64,000 bases of DNA from the NCBI RefSeq assembly GCF_003265995.1, contig NZ_MVJN01000008.1, positions 1 through 64,000 of the forward strand, in the 5' to 3' direction. The DNA is from Legionella quinlivanii (GTDB lineage Bacteria > Pseudomonadota > Gammaproteobacteria > Legionellales > Legionellaceae). Positions 53,924 to 62,639 of the stretch are shown in pieces; within the stretch, counting starts at the first letter, position 1; each line of letters begins with the position of its first letter. Made by a program: the position numbers and the translations under genes. The notes beneath the pieces were generated by a model. The model saw only the letters and a list, made by a program, of their open reading frames with translations, was not told where the DNA came from and searched no databases.

Positions 53924-55131
53924 CGGCTTATCCTCTCTGGTACTTCAAGATGCTGCTCATAACGTGTATAAAATGGCATCAGGATAAAATAGGCGAAGTA
54001 TATAAACGTACAAATCTGGGCGAGATATTGCCGTACGGGGGTTACCACCACGGTTCCCAAATACCCCAGGGTTACAAAGCTTATTAAAAAGATAAGCAAT
54101 GCCCAGCGTGACAGATATCCCTTGTACCGCATTGAACGAACCGGACTTCTGTCCAGCCAGGGCATGAAAAACAGAAGTAGAATAGAGGAAAGCATTGCGA
54201 TAACGCCGATTAATTTGTTCGGAATCGCTCTTAATATGGTGTAAAAAGGCGTCATATACCAGACTGGCGCAATATGATCCGGGGTCACCATCGGGTCGGC
54301 AGGAACAAAATTGGCATGCTCCAGAAAATATCCGCCCATCTCCGGGGTGAAGAAGATAATGGCAAAAAACAAAATAAGAAATACCATTATTCCCAGCGCA
54401 TCTTTTACAGTGTAATAAGGATGAAAAGGGATTCCGTCCAGTGGGATGCCGCGGGGATCCAGATTTTTTTTAATCTCAATCCCTTCAGGATTATTAGAGC
54501 CTACCTTGTGCAGAGCAACAATATGCAAAAATACCAGAACTAATAGCAATAATGGGATACCAATAACGTGCAGAGCAAAAAAACGCTGCAGTGTAGCATT
54601 GGCCACATTGTAGTCGCCACGCAGCCAGGTAACCAGCGTATCGCCCACAAAGGGAATTGCTCCAAACAGCGAAGTAATCACCTGCGCTCCCCAGTAGGAC
54701 ATTTGTCCCCAGGGCAGCAAATACCCAAAAAAGGCCTCTGCCAGAAGCAATAAAAATATCACCATTCCAATCAGCCAGATGAGTTCTCTCGGCTTTTGAT
54801 AGGACCCATACAATACGCTGCGAAACATATGCAGATAAATCACAATAAAAAAAGCAGATGCACCAGTGGAATGCATATACCGCAGAAACCAGCCATAATT
54901 GACATCGCGCATTATGTATTCAACGGAATCAAATGCCCCATCTGCAGTGGGGGTATAAAACATCGTTAGCCAAAGACCTGTTACCAGCTGATTTATTAAA
55001 ACAATCGTGGCCAAAGATCCAAAGAAGTAGAAAAAATTAAAATTCTTTGGTGCATAGTATTCACTGATATGCTTTTTCCAGGTTGTCATCAGAGGAAAAC
55101 GAGCATCAATCCAATTCAGTAATCCGCTCAT
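53920..55131 (-). CDS. petB: Ubiquinol-cytochrome c reductase cytochrome b
   Basis: A 403-residue membrane subunit with eight helices. The haem b histidines occur as MHSTGASAFFIVIYLHMFR and HVIGIPLLLLVLVFLH. The quinol-oxidation motif is PVWY (in HIAPVWYMTPFY) rather than PEWY, which as I recall is usual in gammaproteobacteria. It overlaps both neighbours by 4 bases, so petABC is tightly coupled. Confidence 0.96.
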   Translation of the reverse strand: MSGLLNWIDARFPLMTTWKKHISEYYAPKNFNFFYFFGSLATIVLINQLVTGLWLTMFYTPTADGAFDSVEYIMRDVNYGWFLRYMHSTGASAFFIVIYLHMFRSVLYGSYQKPRELIWLIGMVIFLLLLAEAFFGYLLPWGQMSYWGAQVITSLFGAIPFVGDTLVTWLRGDYNVANATLQRFFALHVIGIPLLLLVLVFLHIVALHKVGSNNPEGIEIKKNLDPRGIPLDGIPFHPYYTVKDALGIMVFLILFFAIIFFTPEMGGYFLEHANFVPADPMVTPDHIAPVWYMTPFYTILRAIPNKLIGVIAMLSSILLLFFMPWLDRSPVRSMRYKGYLSRWALLIFLISFVTLGYLGTVVVTPVRQYLAQICTFIYFAYFILMPFYTRYEQHLEVPERISR

Positions 55132-55757
55132 GCTTGACCATCCTTTTCATCTTCGCCAATTATAATCAGGTGTTTATTAACAAAACGGTAGGGGGGAACT
55201 TCCAGATTAATTGGTGCAGGAACTCCTTTGAAAACCCTTCCAGCCAGATCAAAAGTGGAACCGTGGCAAGGACAGAAAAAGCCTCCCGGCCAGTCAGGCC
55301 GTAATTCTCTTTCATTGGGAGTATATTTAGGCGAACAACCCAGATGGGTACAAATTCCCACCAATACCAAATACTCGGGATTTATCGAGCGGAATTTATT
55401 TTGTGCATATTCAGGCTGCTGGTCAACCAGTGAATCAGGATCGCGCAAATCATCGTTATGCCCATTTAAATGTTTGAGCATTTCAGGTGTGCGCCTGATA
55501 ATCCAAACAGGCTTCCCCCGCCACTCAACAGTAACCTGCTGGCCAGGCTCAATTTTACTGATATCAACTTCTACAGGGGCACCAGCGGCCTGTGCCTTAG
55601 CACTGGGCAGCCATGAGGAAACAAAAGGAGTTAAGGCACATACAGCCCCTATTCCACCTAATACTCCAGTGGTTCGTAATAAAAATTGACGCTTCTGTTC
55701 ATCAATCACTTCCGATGGATACAGCTCACCCTGCTCAGGCTTGATTTCATCATTCAC
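55128..55757 (-). CDS. petA: Ubiquinol-cytochrome c reductase Rieske iron-sulfur subunit
   Basis: A 209-residue protein with one N-terminal membrane anchor (about 28-50, preceded by a twin-arginine-like RRQFLLRT-type start, here KRQFLLRT) and the Rieske ligands CTHLGC and CPCHGS. It passes electrons from ubiquinol to cytochrome c1. It is the first gene of petABC. Confidence 0.96.
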   Translation of the reverse strand: MNDEIKPEQGELYPSEVIDEQKRQFLLRTTGVLGGIGAVCALTPFVSSWLPSAKAQAAGAPVEVDISKIEPGQQVTVEWRGKPVWIIRRTPEMLKHLNGHNDDLRDPDSLVDQQPEYAQNKFRSINPEYLVLVGICTHLGCSPKYTPNERELRPDWPGGFFCPCHGSTFDLAGRVFKGVPAPINLEVPPYRFVNKHLIIIGEDEKDGQA

Positions 55758-55782
55758 GGTGCTTTCTTCCTGTCTACTTCCT

Positions 55783-55811
55783 TTTATACCGTTTCAGACA
55801 TCACGATTGAA
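55783..55811 (-). promoter_or_regulatory. Candidate promoter of petABC
   Basis: On the minus strand a -10 TATAAA (55783-55788) lies 17 bases from a weak -35 TTCAAT (55806-55811), 26 bases before the petA ATG. Confidence 0.4.
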
Positions 55812-55975
55812 GCATCAAGCTTGCTCTTTCAGTATCAGCTTGAACGCAATCAATTCCAGAATTCTGATAAAGGTGAAATGTACTATTTATATCAAAGATT
55901 TAAGCGTTTGCAAATGCAGGAGATCCATTTGCCAGGTATTCAATTGATGCGCTTGATTTTTTCAGGCTAAAAAAA

Positions 55976-56129
55976 AGAGTCTTCATCAAACTGTGTCATG
56001 CCTTGTCCTCTCGAACGCAGTGAGAAATCTCCGAATGCTGGCACAGACCAAGATCCAGGAGATCTCTCACTGCGTTCGAGATGACGGTGCCTGTGAGTTG
56101 AGTAATGACGCAGTCTAATAAACACTCTC
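55976..56129. repeat. MITE-like inverted repeat, second copy of family A
   Basis: The 415 bases between petA and rpsI contain a 154-base element with imperfect outer arms (55977-55999 and about 56105-56129) and an inner pair (about 56009-56032 and 56058-56084) carrying CTCACTGCGTTCGAGATGAC. Both levels match the element at 4981-5087, but this copy is longer because both inner arms are kept. The part from 55812 to 55975 shows nothing I can assign. Confidence 0.78.
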
Positions 56130-56156
56130 AAAAAAAAACCCCGCATCGGCGGGGCT
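56130..56156 (-). terminator. Rho-independent terminator of rplM-rpsI
   Basis: On the minus strand GCCCCGCCGATGCGGGG (stem arms 56139-56144 and 56149-56154, flanked by extra A-T pairs) is followed by a run of about eight T. It begins 17 bases past the rpsI stop. It is directly against the family A repeat. Confidence 0.9.
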
Positions 56157-56172
56157 TGGTATAAAGATATAA

Positions 56173-56604
56173 TTAGCGTTTTGAGTACTGAGTGGCGCGA
56201 CGTGCTTTGTGCAAACCCACTTTCTTACGCTCAACTCGACGAGAATCACGAGTCAGCAGACCTTTCGCACGTAATTTGCGTCGGTAAGAATCTGCTTGAG
56301 GTTCAGCATCTTCAGCCAAATCAATTTCATCGTACTGAACCAGTGCGCGAGCGATGCCCAGGCGAACAGCACCAGCCTGACCAGAAATACCGCCGCCAAC
56401 CACAGTTGCGTAGATATCGAAACGCTCAAGAACGTCAACAGTTTCCAAAGGCTGTCTAACCACCATACAGGCAGTTTCGCGACCAAAATATTCTTCCAGT
56501 GCACGGTTATTGATTTTGATTTCGCCTTTACCTGGACGGATAAAGACTCTGGCCGTTGAGCTTTTTCTACGACCAGTACCATAGTATTGCTGCAATTCAG
56601 CCAT
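56173..56604 (-). CDS. rpsI: 30S ribosomal protein S9
   Basis: A 143-residue basic ribosomal protein. [15 protein letters not shown] at the N-terminus and the C-terminal [18 protein letters not shown], whose last residues reach the P-site tRNA, are typical. It lies 5 bases after rplM, the standard operon. Confidence 0.97.
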   Translation of the reverse strand: MAELQQYYGTGRRKSSTARVFIRPGKGEIKINNRALEEYFGRETACMVVRQPLETVDVLERFDIYATVVGGGISGQAGAVRLGIARALVQYDEIDLAEDAEPQADSYRRKLRAKGLLTRDSRRVERKKVGLHKARRATQYSKR

Positions 56605-56609
56605 ATTAT

Positions 56610-57044
56610 TTATTCCTCAATCTCTAGTTGCTTAGGTTGCTGAGCAGCATGTGGATGTTCACTACCAGCGTATACTTTCAGCTTACGGTACATTTCTCTG
56701 CCCAATGGGTTTTTAGGAAGCATACCTTTTACAGCTAACTCAATAATTCTTGTAGGATTTTTTGCCTGGAGCTTCTCAAAAGAAGTGGATTTTATGCCAC
56801 CAGGAAATCCAGAGTGATGATAATACATCTTCTCTTTGAATTTACGGCCTGTAACAGTCACTTTTTCAGCGTTTGTTACAACGATATAATCCCCAGTATC
56901 AACATGAGGGGTATATTCTGCCTTGTGCTTGCCGCGTAACCGACGAGCGATTTCAGTAGCCAGACGACCTAAAGTTTTGTCGCTAGCATCAATTATGAAC
57001 CAATCACGTTTAACTTCGTGAGCTTTGGCGCTGAATGTTTTCAT
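56610..57044 (-). CDS. rplM: 50S ribosomal protein L13
   Basis: A 144-residue ribosomal protein with [20 protein letters not shown] near the N-terminus and [20 protein letters not shown] toward the end. Operon with rpsI. An ACGGAGTTAATTT Shine-Dalgarno region precedes the ATG. Confidence 0.97.
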   Translation of the reverse strand: MKTFSAKAHEVKRDWFIIDASDKTLGRLATEIARRLRGKHKAEYTPHVDTGDYIVVTNAEKVTVTGRKFKEKMYYHHSGFPGGIKSTSFEKLQAKNPTRIIELAVKGMLPKNPLGREMYRKLKVYAGSEHPHAAQQPKQLEIEE

Positions 57045-57100
57045 TAAATTAACTCCGTACCGCCTTTTATCATTGGTAATCTTTCAATCTTGGACGGGCG

Positions 57101-57129
57101 ATTTTAACCAAAACTGTAATAACCTACAA
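57101..57129 (-). promoter_or_regulatory. Candidate promoter of rplM-rpsI
   Basis: On the minus strand TTGTAG (57124-57129) and TAAAAT (57101-57106) are 17 bases apart, 57 bases before the rplM ATG. Confidence 0.45.
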
Positions 57130-57180
57130 GTAAAATAAGTAAAAACTTGAACAGAATCTTAAAAAAAGATTATTTAAGCG

Positions 57181-57498
57181 TTACTTATCCATTAATAATT
57201 GTTCGACAATTTTATTCTTTAATAAATGCTTGTCAACAATTTCATCAATATCTTCAAGCGTGGAGTAAGTATACCATACGCCTTCGGGATAAATTACAAT
57301 ACAAGGGCCTTGGTTGCAACGACCCAAACACCCTGATTTACTAACACGTATTTTTCCAGGACCATGCGCTCCAAGTTCAAGCAAACGCTCTTTCAGATGC
57401 TCAAAATACTCGATACCGCCACTGTTGGCACAGCAAACTTTGCCAGCTGCTTTTTGGTTGGTGCATATAAACACATGCCGGATATAATGACTCAACAA
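57181..57498 (-). CDS. Thioredoxin-like 2Fe-2S ferredoxin
   Basis: A 105-residue small protein with four cysteines in the thioredoxin-like ferredoxin pattern: FICTNQK, KVCCANSGG, then SGCLGRCNQGPCIVIYPEG (ligands about C12, C22/23, C56, C60). It resembles the free form of the NuoE-type domain. Electron partner unknown. It directly follows ihfA (one base apart) on the same strand, with the ATG next to the ihfA stop. Confidence 0.88.
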   Translation of the reverse strand: MLSHYIRHVFICTNQKAAGKVCCANSGGIEYFEHLKERLLELGAHGPGKIRVSKSGCLGRCNQGPCIVIYPEGVWYTYSTLEDIDEIVDKHLLKNKIVEQLLMDK

Positions 57499-57792
57499 CT
57501 ATTTTCCTTTCTGCTCAATTTTAGTTTTTAATTTCAACCCCGCTTTAAAGGTTACCACCCTTCGCGCAACCACTGGGATCTCTTCTCCAGTTTTGGGGTT
57601 TCTACCAGGTCTTTGCGGTTTATCTCTCAGATTAAAATTGCCAAAACCTGATAATTTAACATCCTTTCCATTTTCCAAAGCATTCCGAATGGCTTCGAAA
57701 AACTCCTCAACCATTGCTTTTGCGTCTGGTTTGGACAAATCCAATTCACTAAACAAGGTTTCTGCAATCATTGCTTTACTTAGTGCATTCAC
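57499..57792 (-). CDS. ihfA: Integration host factor subunit alpha
   Basis: A 97-residue DNA-bending protein. The DNA-binding arm [21 protein letters not shown] (about 47-67) and the [13 protein letters not shown] strand are typical of the HU/IHF family, and its position after pheT identifies it as IHF alpha. It lies 4 bases after the pheT stop. Confidence 0.96.
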   Translation of the reverse strand: MNALSKAMIAETLFSELDLSKPDAKAMVEEFFEAIRNALENGKDVKLSGFGNFNLRDKPQRPGRNPKTGEEIPVVARRVVTFKAGLKLKTKIEQKGK

Positions 57793-57796
57793 GATT

Positions 57797-60172
57797 TTAA
57801 TCCCTCAACGTAATTGAAAAATCATCCTCAAGTGTTCTGAGTATAGCATCAATTACCTGGTTTATCTCGTTATCAATCAAGGTTTTATTGTCGTCCTGCA
57901 AGACCAGCGCAATAGCAGCGCTCTTCTTGCCTTGTGGAATATTCTCTCCGCGGTAGATATCAAACACATGAAAAGACTTCAACCAGTTATTGGGAATTAC
58001 CGATTTAACCGCTTTTTCAATTTCCCCCATCTGGATGTTATCATCCATCAGAATGGACAGATCGCGACGGATCTGTGGAAATCGGGAAATTTGCGCATAG
58101 CGTATAACCGAGCTGGCCATCAGCTCATTCAAATACAACTCAAACAGTAATACTTCCTCCTGAATATCCAGGGCATCGGCAATACGGGGGTGAAGACTGC
58201 CGCACCATCCCGCCACTTTACCATTGATTAGTATTTTCGCTGTTTTTCCAGGATGCAAAGCAGAATGCTCGGCTAACACAAACTCTACGTCTGAAATTTG
58301 CAGCAGTGCAAACAGACCTTGCAGGTCACCCTTGATATCATAAAAATCAAACGAACGTGCAGGCTCACACCAATTCATACCGCCGCTCTCTCCGGCAATT
58401 AAACCGGCAAGGCAAGGGTGTTCTTTTACCTGGTCATTCTCGACTTCAAACACCACACCTGCCTCAAAAAACTTAATCGATGTTTGCTGCCGATGCATGT
58501 TGTAAATCATGGAAGCTAAAAGGCCAGGCCACATTCCGGTACGCATTTGCGACAGCTCGGAGGAAATAGGATTCAATAAGCTCAATGCCTTTGTATGCGG
58601 GTATAGAGCCTGCTGCAATTCGGGATCGACAAAACTATAGCTAATTGCCTCATGATATCCACGGTCAGCGAAATAATGCGCTGCACGCTTGGAGATTGAC
58701 TCGACAGGGGCAATGCTGCCTGGCTGAACCGTCGTAATCATTTTTTGCCCTGGAATTCGGTCATATCCTCGAATACGAATGACTTCCTCGATTAAATCCA
58801 CCTCAAGCTGGATATCAAAACGATAAGCGGGCGGCGTAACTTTCCAGCAGGATGACTCTTTGCTAACAGTCATTCCCAGACTCTGCAGCAGTGCCAATAT
58901 CTCAGCCTCTTCCACAACCACGCCTGTTAATTGCTCCACCCTGGATGGATTAAAGCCGATGCAGGGAAGCTGGGGCATAAAGTTGTTTTCAACCACTTCG
59001 GTGACAGGCCCCGCTTGTCCCCCGCAAATATCCAATAGCAGACTGGTGGCTCTCTCGATAGCCTTTAATTGCAGTTGTGGATCGACCCCTCGCTCAAAAC
59101 GTTGCGAGGAATCGGTGAACAGACCAAACTTTCTCGCGACTCCCGCGATGTGTACAGGTGTAAAATAGGCACTTTCCAGAAAAACAGCAGTGGTTTCATC
59201 ACTCACAGCGGTTTCTTCCCCACCCATTACACCGGCCATTGCCAGCACCTTACTCTGATCAGCAATCACCAGAATATTATCGGCCAATGTAGTCTCCTGC
59301 CCATCCAGCAAGCGTAATGACTCATTGTTTCGAGCAAAACGTACTTCAATATTGCCGTCAAGCTTTTGCAAATCAAAAGCATGCATGGGCTGTCCCAGCT
59401 CAATCATCACATAATTTGTTATATCAACCACCGGATGAATACTGCGTATACCTGCACGGCGTAACCGCTCGCGCATCCACAGAGGAGTCACAGCATGGGA
59501 GTTAACACCCTGAACTACTCGTCCACAATAATGGGGGCAAGCCTCGGTGCTTCTGAGCTGAATTAAACGCTGCTCATCGATGACAGGCCGAGACGGGGTT
59601 TCAGCAATGCCAGCCAAAGTGGAGCGCGTTAATGCCGAGACTTCTCTGGCGATTCCTAAAACGCTCAGGCAATCAGCGCGATTTGGTGTTAAATCAATAT
59701 CAAATACCTGGTCGTCCAAAGATAAATAAGTGCGCAGGTCTTGTCCTACAGGCGCATTTCCGTCTAATTCGATAATCCCGTCTGAACTTTCAGTCAAGCC
59801 TAACTCTGAAGCTGAGCACAGCATTCCCTGTGACAACTCTCCTCGTAATTTGGTTTCTTTAATATGAATTCCACCGGGTAAACTGGCGCCGATTTGTGCG
59901 AGCGCAACCTTTAAGCCTTTTCTGACATTGGACGCACCGCAAACCACATGCAGCAGCTCTTTGCCTGTGCTCACTTCACATAGTGTTAACTTGTCAGCCT
60001 GAGGGTGCGGCTTTGTATTTACAACTTCTGCAACAATAACCTGGTCAAAAGAGCCGGCCACGGGGCTGATGGAATCGACTTCTAATCCAGCCATTGTTAA
60101 TAGTTCGGCCAATTCTTGTGCATTAAGGGAGGGTTTTACCCATTCACGTAACCATTCTTCACTTACTTTCAT
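57797..60172 (-). CDS. pheT: Phenylalanyl-tRNA synthetase beta subunit
   Basis: A 791-residue subunit. Order: tRNA-binding domain (about 40-150, with [14 protein letters not shown]), B3/B4 editing domain with [13 protein letters not shown]-type segment ([24 protein letters not shown]), B5 domain, synthetase core-like region and the C-terminal anticodon-binding FDX-ACB domain (about 695-790). Works as alpha2beta2 with PheS. The pheS gene is 49 bases upstream. Confidence 0.97.
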   Translation of the reverse strand: MKVSEEWLREWVKPSLNAQELAELLTMAGLEVDSISPVAGSFDQVIVAEVVNTKPHPQADKLTLCEVSTGKELLHVVCGASNVRKGLKVALAQIGASLPGGIHIKETKLRGELSQGMLCSASELGLTESSDGIIELDGNAPVGQDLRTYLSLDDQVFDIDLTPNRADCLSVLGIAREVSALTRSTLAGIAETPSRPVIDEQRLIQLRSTEACPHYCGRVVQGVNSHAVTPLWMRERLRRAGIRSIHPVVDITNYVMIELGQPMHAFDLQKLDGNIEVRFARNNESLRLLDGQETTLADNILVIADQSKVLAMAGVMGGEETAVSDETTAVFLESAYFTPVHIAGVARKFGLFTDSSQRFERGVDPQLQLKAIERATSLLLDICGGQAGPVTEVVENNFMPQLPCIGFNPSRVEQLTGVVVEEAEILALLQSLGMTVSKESSCWKVTPPAYRFDIQLEVDLIEEVIRIRGYDRIPGQKMITTVQPGSIAPVESISKRAAHYFADRGYHEAISYSFVDPELQQALYPHTKALSLLNPISSELSQMRTGMWPGLLASMIYNMHRQQTSIKFFEAGVVFEVENDQVKEHPCLAGLIAGESGGMNWCEPARSFDFYDIKGDLQGLFALLQISDVEFVLAEHSALHPGKTAKILINGKVAGWCGSLHPRIADALDIQEEVLLFELYLNELMASSVIRYAQISRFPQIRRDLSILMDDNIQMGEIEKAVKSVIPNNWLKSFHVFDIYRGENIPQGKKSAAIALVLQDDNKTLIDNEINQVIDAILRTLEDDFSITLRD

Positions 60173-60221
60173 CGTTTCCTCTTACCAGGATTTTTCAAGC
60201 CGATTGCTCAGGAGGTGCTAT

Positions 60222-61235
60222 TTAAAATTGCTTTAAAAAGCTGAGATCATTTTCAAACATCATTCTTAAATCGTCGATACCAAAGTAAAGCATCGCCAAA
60301 CGATCCATTCCCATACCGAATGCCCATCCCTGATAGTGTTCTGGAGATATATTAACGGCTTTGAGCACATTGGGATGAACCATCCCGCAGCCCAGCACTT
60401 CAAGCCAGCCGGTAAATTTGCAGGAACGGCAGCCTTTTCCTGAACATTGGGTACACTCGATATCTACCTCAGCAGATGGTTCAGTAAAGGGGAAATAGGA
60501 TGGTCTAAACCGCAATGCAAGCTCACGGCCAAAAAAGTCGGCGAAAAAATCATGGAGCAGACCGCGTAACTGAGACAGTGTGGCTGTTTTATCAATTAAT
60601 AAGCCTTCAACCTGATGAAACATCGGCGTATGCGTTAAATCGGAGTCGCAGCGATAGACCCGTCCGGGTGCGATTAAACGCATTGGCGGCTGACGTTCTT
60701 CCATAGTGCGAATCTGAACAGGCGACGTATGCGTACGCAGCAAATGTCCATCGCCAAAATAAAAGGTATCATGCATTGCACGCGCAGGATGATGCCCTGG
60801 TATATTAAGGGCTTCAAAATTATAAAATTCTGTTTCTACTTCCGGCCCGGTAACGATATCGAATCCCAGACGGCTAAAATAGTCATTGACCCGTTGTTTG
60901 ACCTGAGTAACTGGATGCAGAGATCCTGACTGGGTATTTCTTCCAGGAAGACTAATGTCGATTCGCTCATTACGAAGCTTTTGCTGCAGGGCTATTTCTT
61001 TAAGATCAATTAATTTATTTTCAATTAAGCTGTTAAGCTCTCGTTTGGCAAGATTTACCAACTGGCCAACTTTGGGTTTATCTTCAGCACTCAGATGGGC
61101 AAGACTTTTAAGAATTTCCGTCAAAAGACCTTTTTTACCCAGATAATCAATCCGAATAGCCTCCAAGATTTGTATACTATTGGCTTCTTGTACGGCCTTG
61201 GCAGCCTTTTCCTGTAATTCGACTATGTCTTGCAT
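60222..61235 (-). CDS. pheS: Phenylalanyl-tRNA synthetase alpha subunit
   Basis: A 337-residue class II synthetase subunit: N-terminal coiled coil (about 1-90), then motif 2 ([10 protein letters not shown]), a Cys cluster [12 protein letters not shown] and motif 3 ([14 protein letters not shown]). The frame is open to 61268, but the ATG at 61235 has an AGG at the right distance and the family start [12 protein letters not shown] terminator-like hairpin lies 20 bases upstream. Confidence 0.96.
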   Translation of the reverse strand: MQDIVELQEKAAKAVQEANSIQILEAIRIDYLGKKGLLTEILKSLAHLSAEDKPKVGQLVNLAKRELNSLIENKLIDLKEIALQQKLRNERIDISLPGRNTQSGSLHPVTQVKQRVNDYFSRLGFDIVTGPEVETEFYNFEALNIPGHHPARAMHDTFYFGDGHLLRTHTSPVQIRTMEERQPPMRLIAPGRVYRCDSDLTHTPMFHQVEGLLIDKTATLSQLRGLLHDFFADFFGRELALRFRPSYFPFTEPSAEVDIECTQCSGKGCRSCKFTGWLEVLGCGMVHPNVLKAVNISPEHYQGWAFGMGMDRLAMLYFGIDDLRMMFENDLSFLKQF

Positions 61236-61254
61236 GATCTTGACCTGCATATAG

Positions 61255-61274
61255 AAAAGGAGGCTCAAGCCTCC
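61255..61274 (-). terminator. Terminator-like hairpin before pheS, possible attenuator
   Basis: On the minus strand GGAGGC (61274-61269), loop TTGA, GCCTCC (61264-61259) is followed by TTTTC. It lies between rplT and pheS, the place of the pheM attenuator in E. coli. A second stem of 9 base pairs (61332-61340 with 61362-61370) lies upstream. Transcription must read through to reach pheST. Confidence 0.65.
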
Positions 61275-61282
61275 CTATTCAT

Positions 61283-61348
61283 CTAACAAAATGAAGCGCT
61301 TTGATAATAAACTCCAGTCCAATGCGTGTTTGCCCTGATCCTCTGCAT
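61283..61348 (-). CDS. Possible leader peptide of the pheST attenuator
   Basis: A 21-codon frame starting ATG at 61348 and ending TAG at 61283-61285, 8 bases before the terminator hairpin. It contains aromatic codons (Trp, Tyr-Tyr, one Phe near the end), but not the Phe run of E. coli pheM, and its Shine-Dalgarno is weak. Very tentative. Confidence 0.25.
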   Translation of the reverse strand: MQRIRANTHWTGVYYQSASFC

Positions 61349-61388
61349 AATCCAGCGAGCAGATCAGGGCGCAATGAACAATTATTAT

Positions 61389-61748
61389 CTATTGGGCTAA
61401 AGCGGCCTTGGCTTGTTCAGCAACAGCAGCAAAAGCCTGCTTGTCATAAACCGCCATATCAGCCAGAACTTTTCTGTCTAATTCGATAGCGGCTTTTTTC
61501 AAACCATCAATCAAACGGCTGTATGACAAACCACACTCGCGAGCCTGAGCATTGATTCGAGTAATCCACAATGCACGGAATTGTCTTTTCTTTTGACGAC
61601 GGTCACGGTAAGCATATTGACCGGCTTTGATCACTGCTTGTTTGGCTACTCGATAGGTACGACTACGGGCACCATAATAACCTTTGGCCTGATCTAAAAT
61701 CTTTTTGTGACGTGCTTTGGCCGTCACTCCACGTTTAACTCTTGGCAT
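61389..61748 (-). CDS. rplT: 50S ribosomal protein L20
   Basis: A 119-residue basic protein with the family opening [35 protein letters not shown]-like pattern (first residues [15 protein letters not shown]) and [20 protein letters not shown]. In E. coli L20 represses its own operon. It lies 15 bases after rpmI. Confidence 0.97.
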   Translation of the reverse strand: MPRVKRGVTAKARHKKILDQAKGYYGARSRTYRVAKQAVIKAGQYAYRDRRQKKRQFRALWITRINAQARECGLSYSRLIDGLKKAAIELDRKVLADMAVYDKQAFAAVAEQAKAALAQ

Positions 61749-61763
61749 TATTCACTCCTCCCC

Positions 61764-61964
61764 TTAACTACCGTGAAGCATACGTTCTGCGAGACGAGCA
61801 TCACACTTTTTCAGTGTACCTGCCGCAACACGCAAATGACGTTTTTGCTTTGGCGATTTTTTGGTAAGGATGTGATTTCTGTAAGCGCGTCGACGCTTGA
61901 TAGAACCACCCGCTGTCTTACGGAAGCGTTTACTCGCTCCACGATGCGACTTTAACTTTGGCAT
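61764..61964 (-). CDS. rpmI: 50S ribosomal protein L35
   Basis: A 66-residue very basic protein, [20 protein letters not shown] at the start and [20 protein letters not shown] in the middle, matching L35. It lies between infC and rplT as usual. The 116-base gap upstream, after infC, shows no clear signal that I can name. Confidence 0.96.
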   Translation of the reverse strand: MPKLKSHRGASKRFRKTAGGSIKRRRAYRNHILTKKSPKQKRHLRVAAGTLKKCDARLAERMLHGS

Positions 61965-62080
61965 AGCATATACTCCGCATTTGTTTCGCTACTAATGTTG
62001 GCATCCAGTACTTTCAAACTCAAAACGAGCAATTTGCCTGTTGGCAATGAATTGCAGCAGTGTAAAGAGGTATTCAGCAA

Positions 62081-62617
62081 TCAGCCTTTTTTCTTAGGCG
62101 ACAAGACCATAACTAATTGGCGGCCTTCACGTTTAGCCTGTTGCTCAACAACAGCATGTTCTGCTGTATCTTGCATGAGACGCTCCATGATTTTCATACC
62201 AATGTCCTGATGGGCCATTTCACGACCGCGAAAACGCAGCGTAATTTTGACTTTGTCACCATGATTAAGGAACCGTATCAGGTTGCGTAGCTTGACCTGA
62301 TAATCCCCGTCTTCCGTCGTAGGACGAAATTTCAACTCTTTGACCTGAATTTGCTTCTGCTTTTTCTTCGCTTCAGATAATTTTTTATTCAGTTCAAACA
62401 GATATTTACCATAATCCATAATCTTACAGACAGGCGGCTTGGCAGATGGCGATATCTCGACCAAATCATGCCCACTATCCTCTGCTGCGCGTAGAGCTTC
62501 TCGCGTAGACACAATGCCCACCTGGTTGCCGTCAGCATCAATGAGACGTACCTCAGGTACATTGATTTGTTCATTAACTCTTGCACGATCGCTATCGCGC
62601 TTATTTGGTGCAGTAAT
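62081..62617 (-). CDS. infC: Translation initiation factor IF-3
   Basis: A 178-residue factor when read from an ATT at 62617, 7 bases after a GGAGGG Shine-Dalgarno (62625-62630). The encoded N-terminus (I/M-T-A-P-N-K-R-D, then [16 protein letters not shown]) is that of full-length IF-3, so an AUU start is used. AUU is also the start in E. coli, where it lets IF-3 limit its own synthesis. A shorter frame from the GTG at 62521 would lose most of the N-terminal domain. The C-terminal domain includes [19 protein letters not shown]. Confidence 0.95.
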   Translation of the reverse strand: MTAPNKRDSDRARVNEQINVPEVRLIDADGNQVGIVSTREALRAAEDSGHDLVEISPSAKPPVCKIMDYGKYLFELNKKLSEAKKKQKQIQVKELKFRPTTEDGDYQVKLRNLIRFLNHGDKVKITLRFRGREMAHQDIGMKIMERLMQDTAEHAVVEQQAKREGRQLVMVLSPKKKG

Positions 62618-62639
62618 AGTTTAACCCTCCATCTGAGTT

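Noticed and set aside
55686-55970. 94-residue plus-strand frame upstream of petA
   Set aside because: It crosses the petA start on the opposite strand, lacks a ribosome-binding site and shows no recognisable motif.
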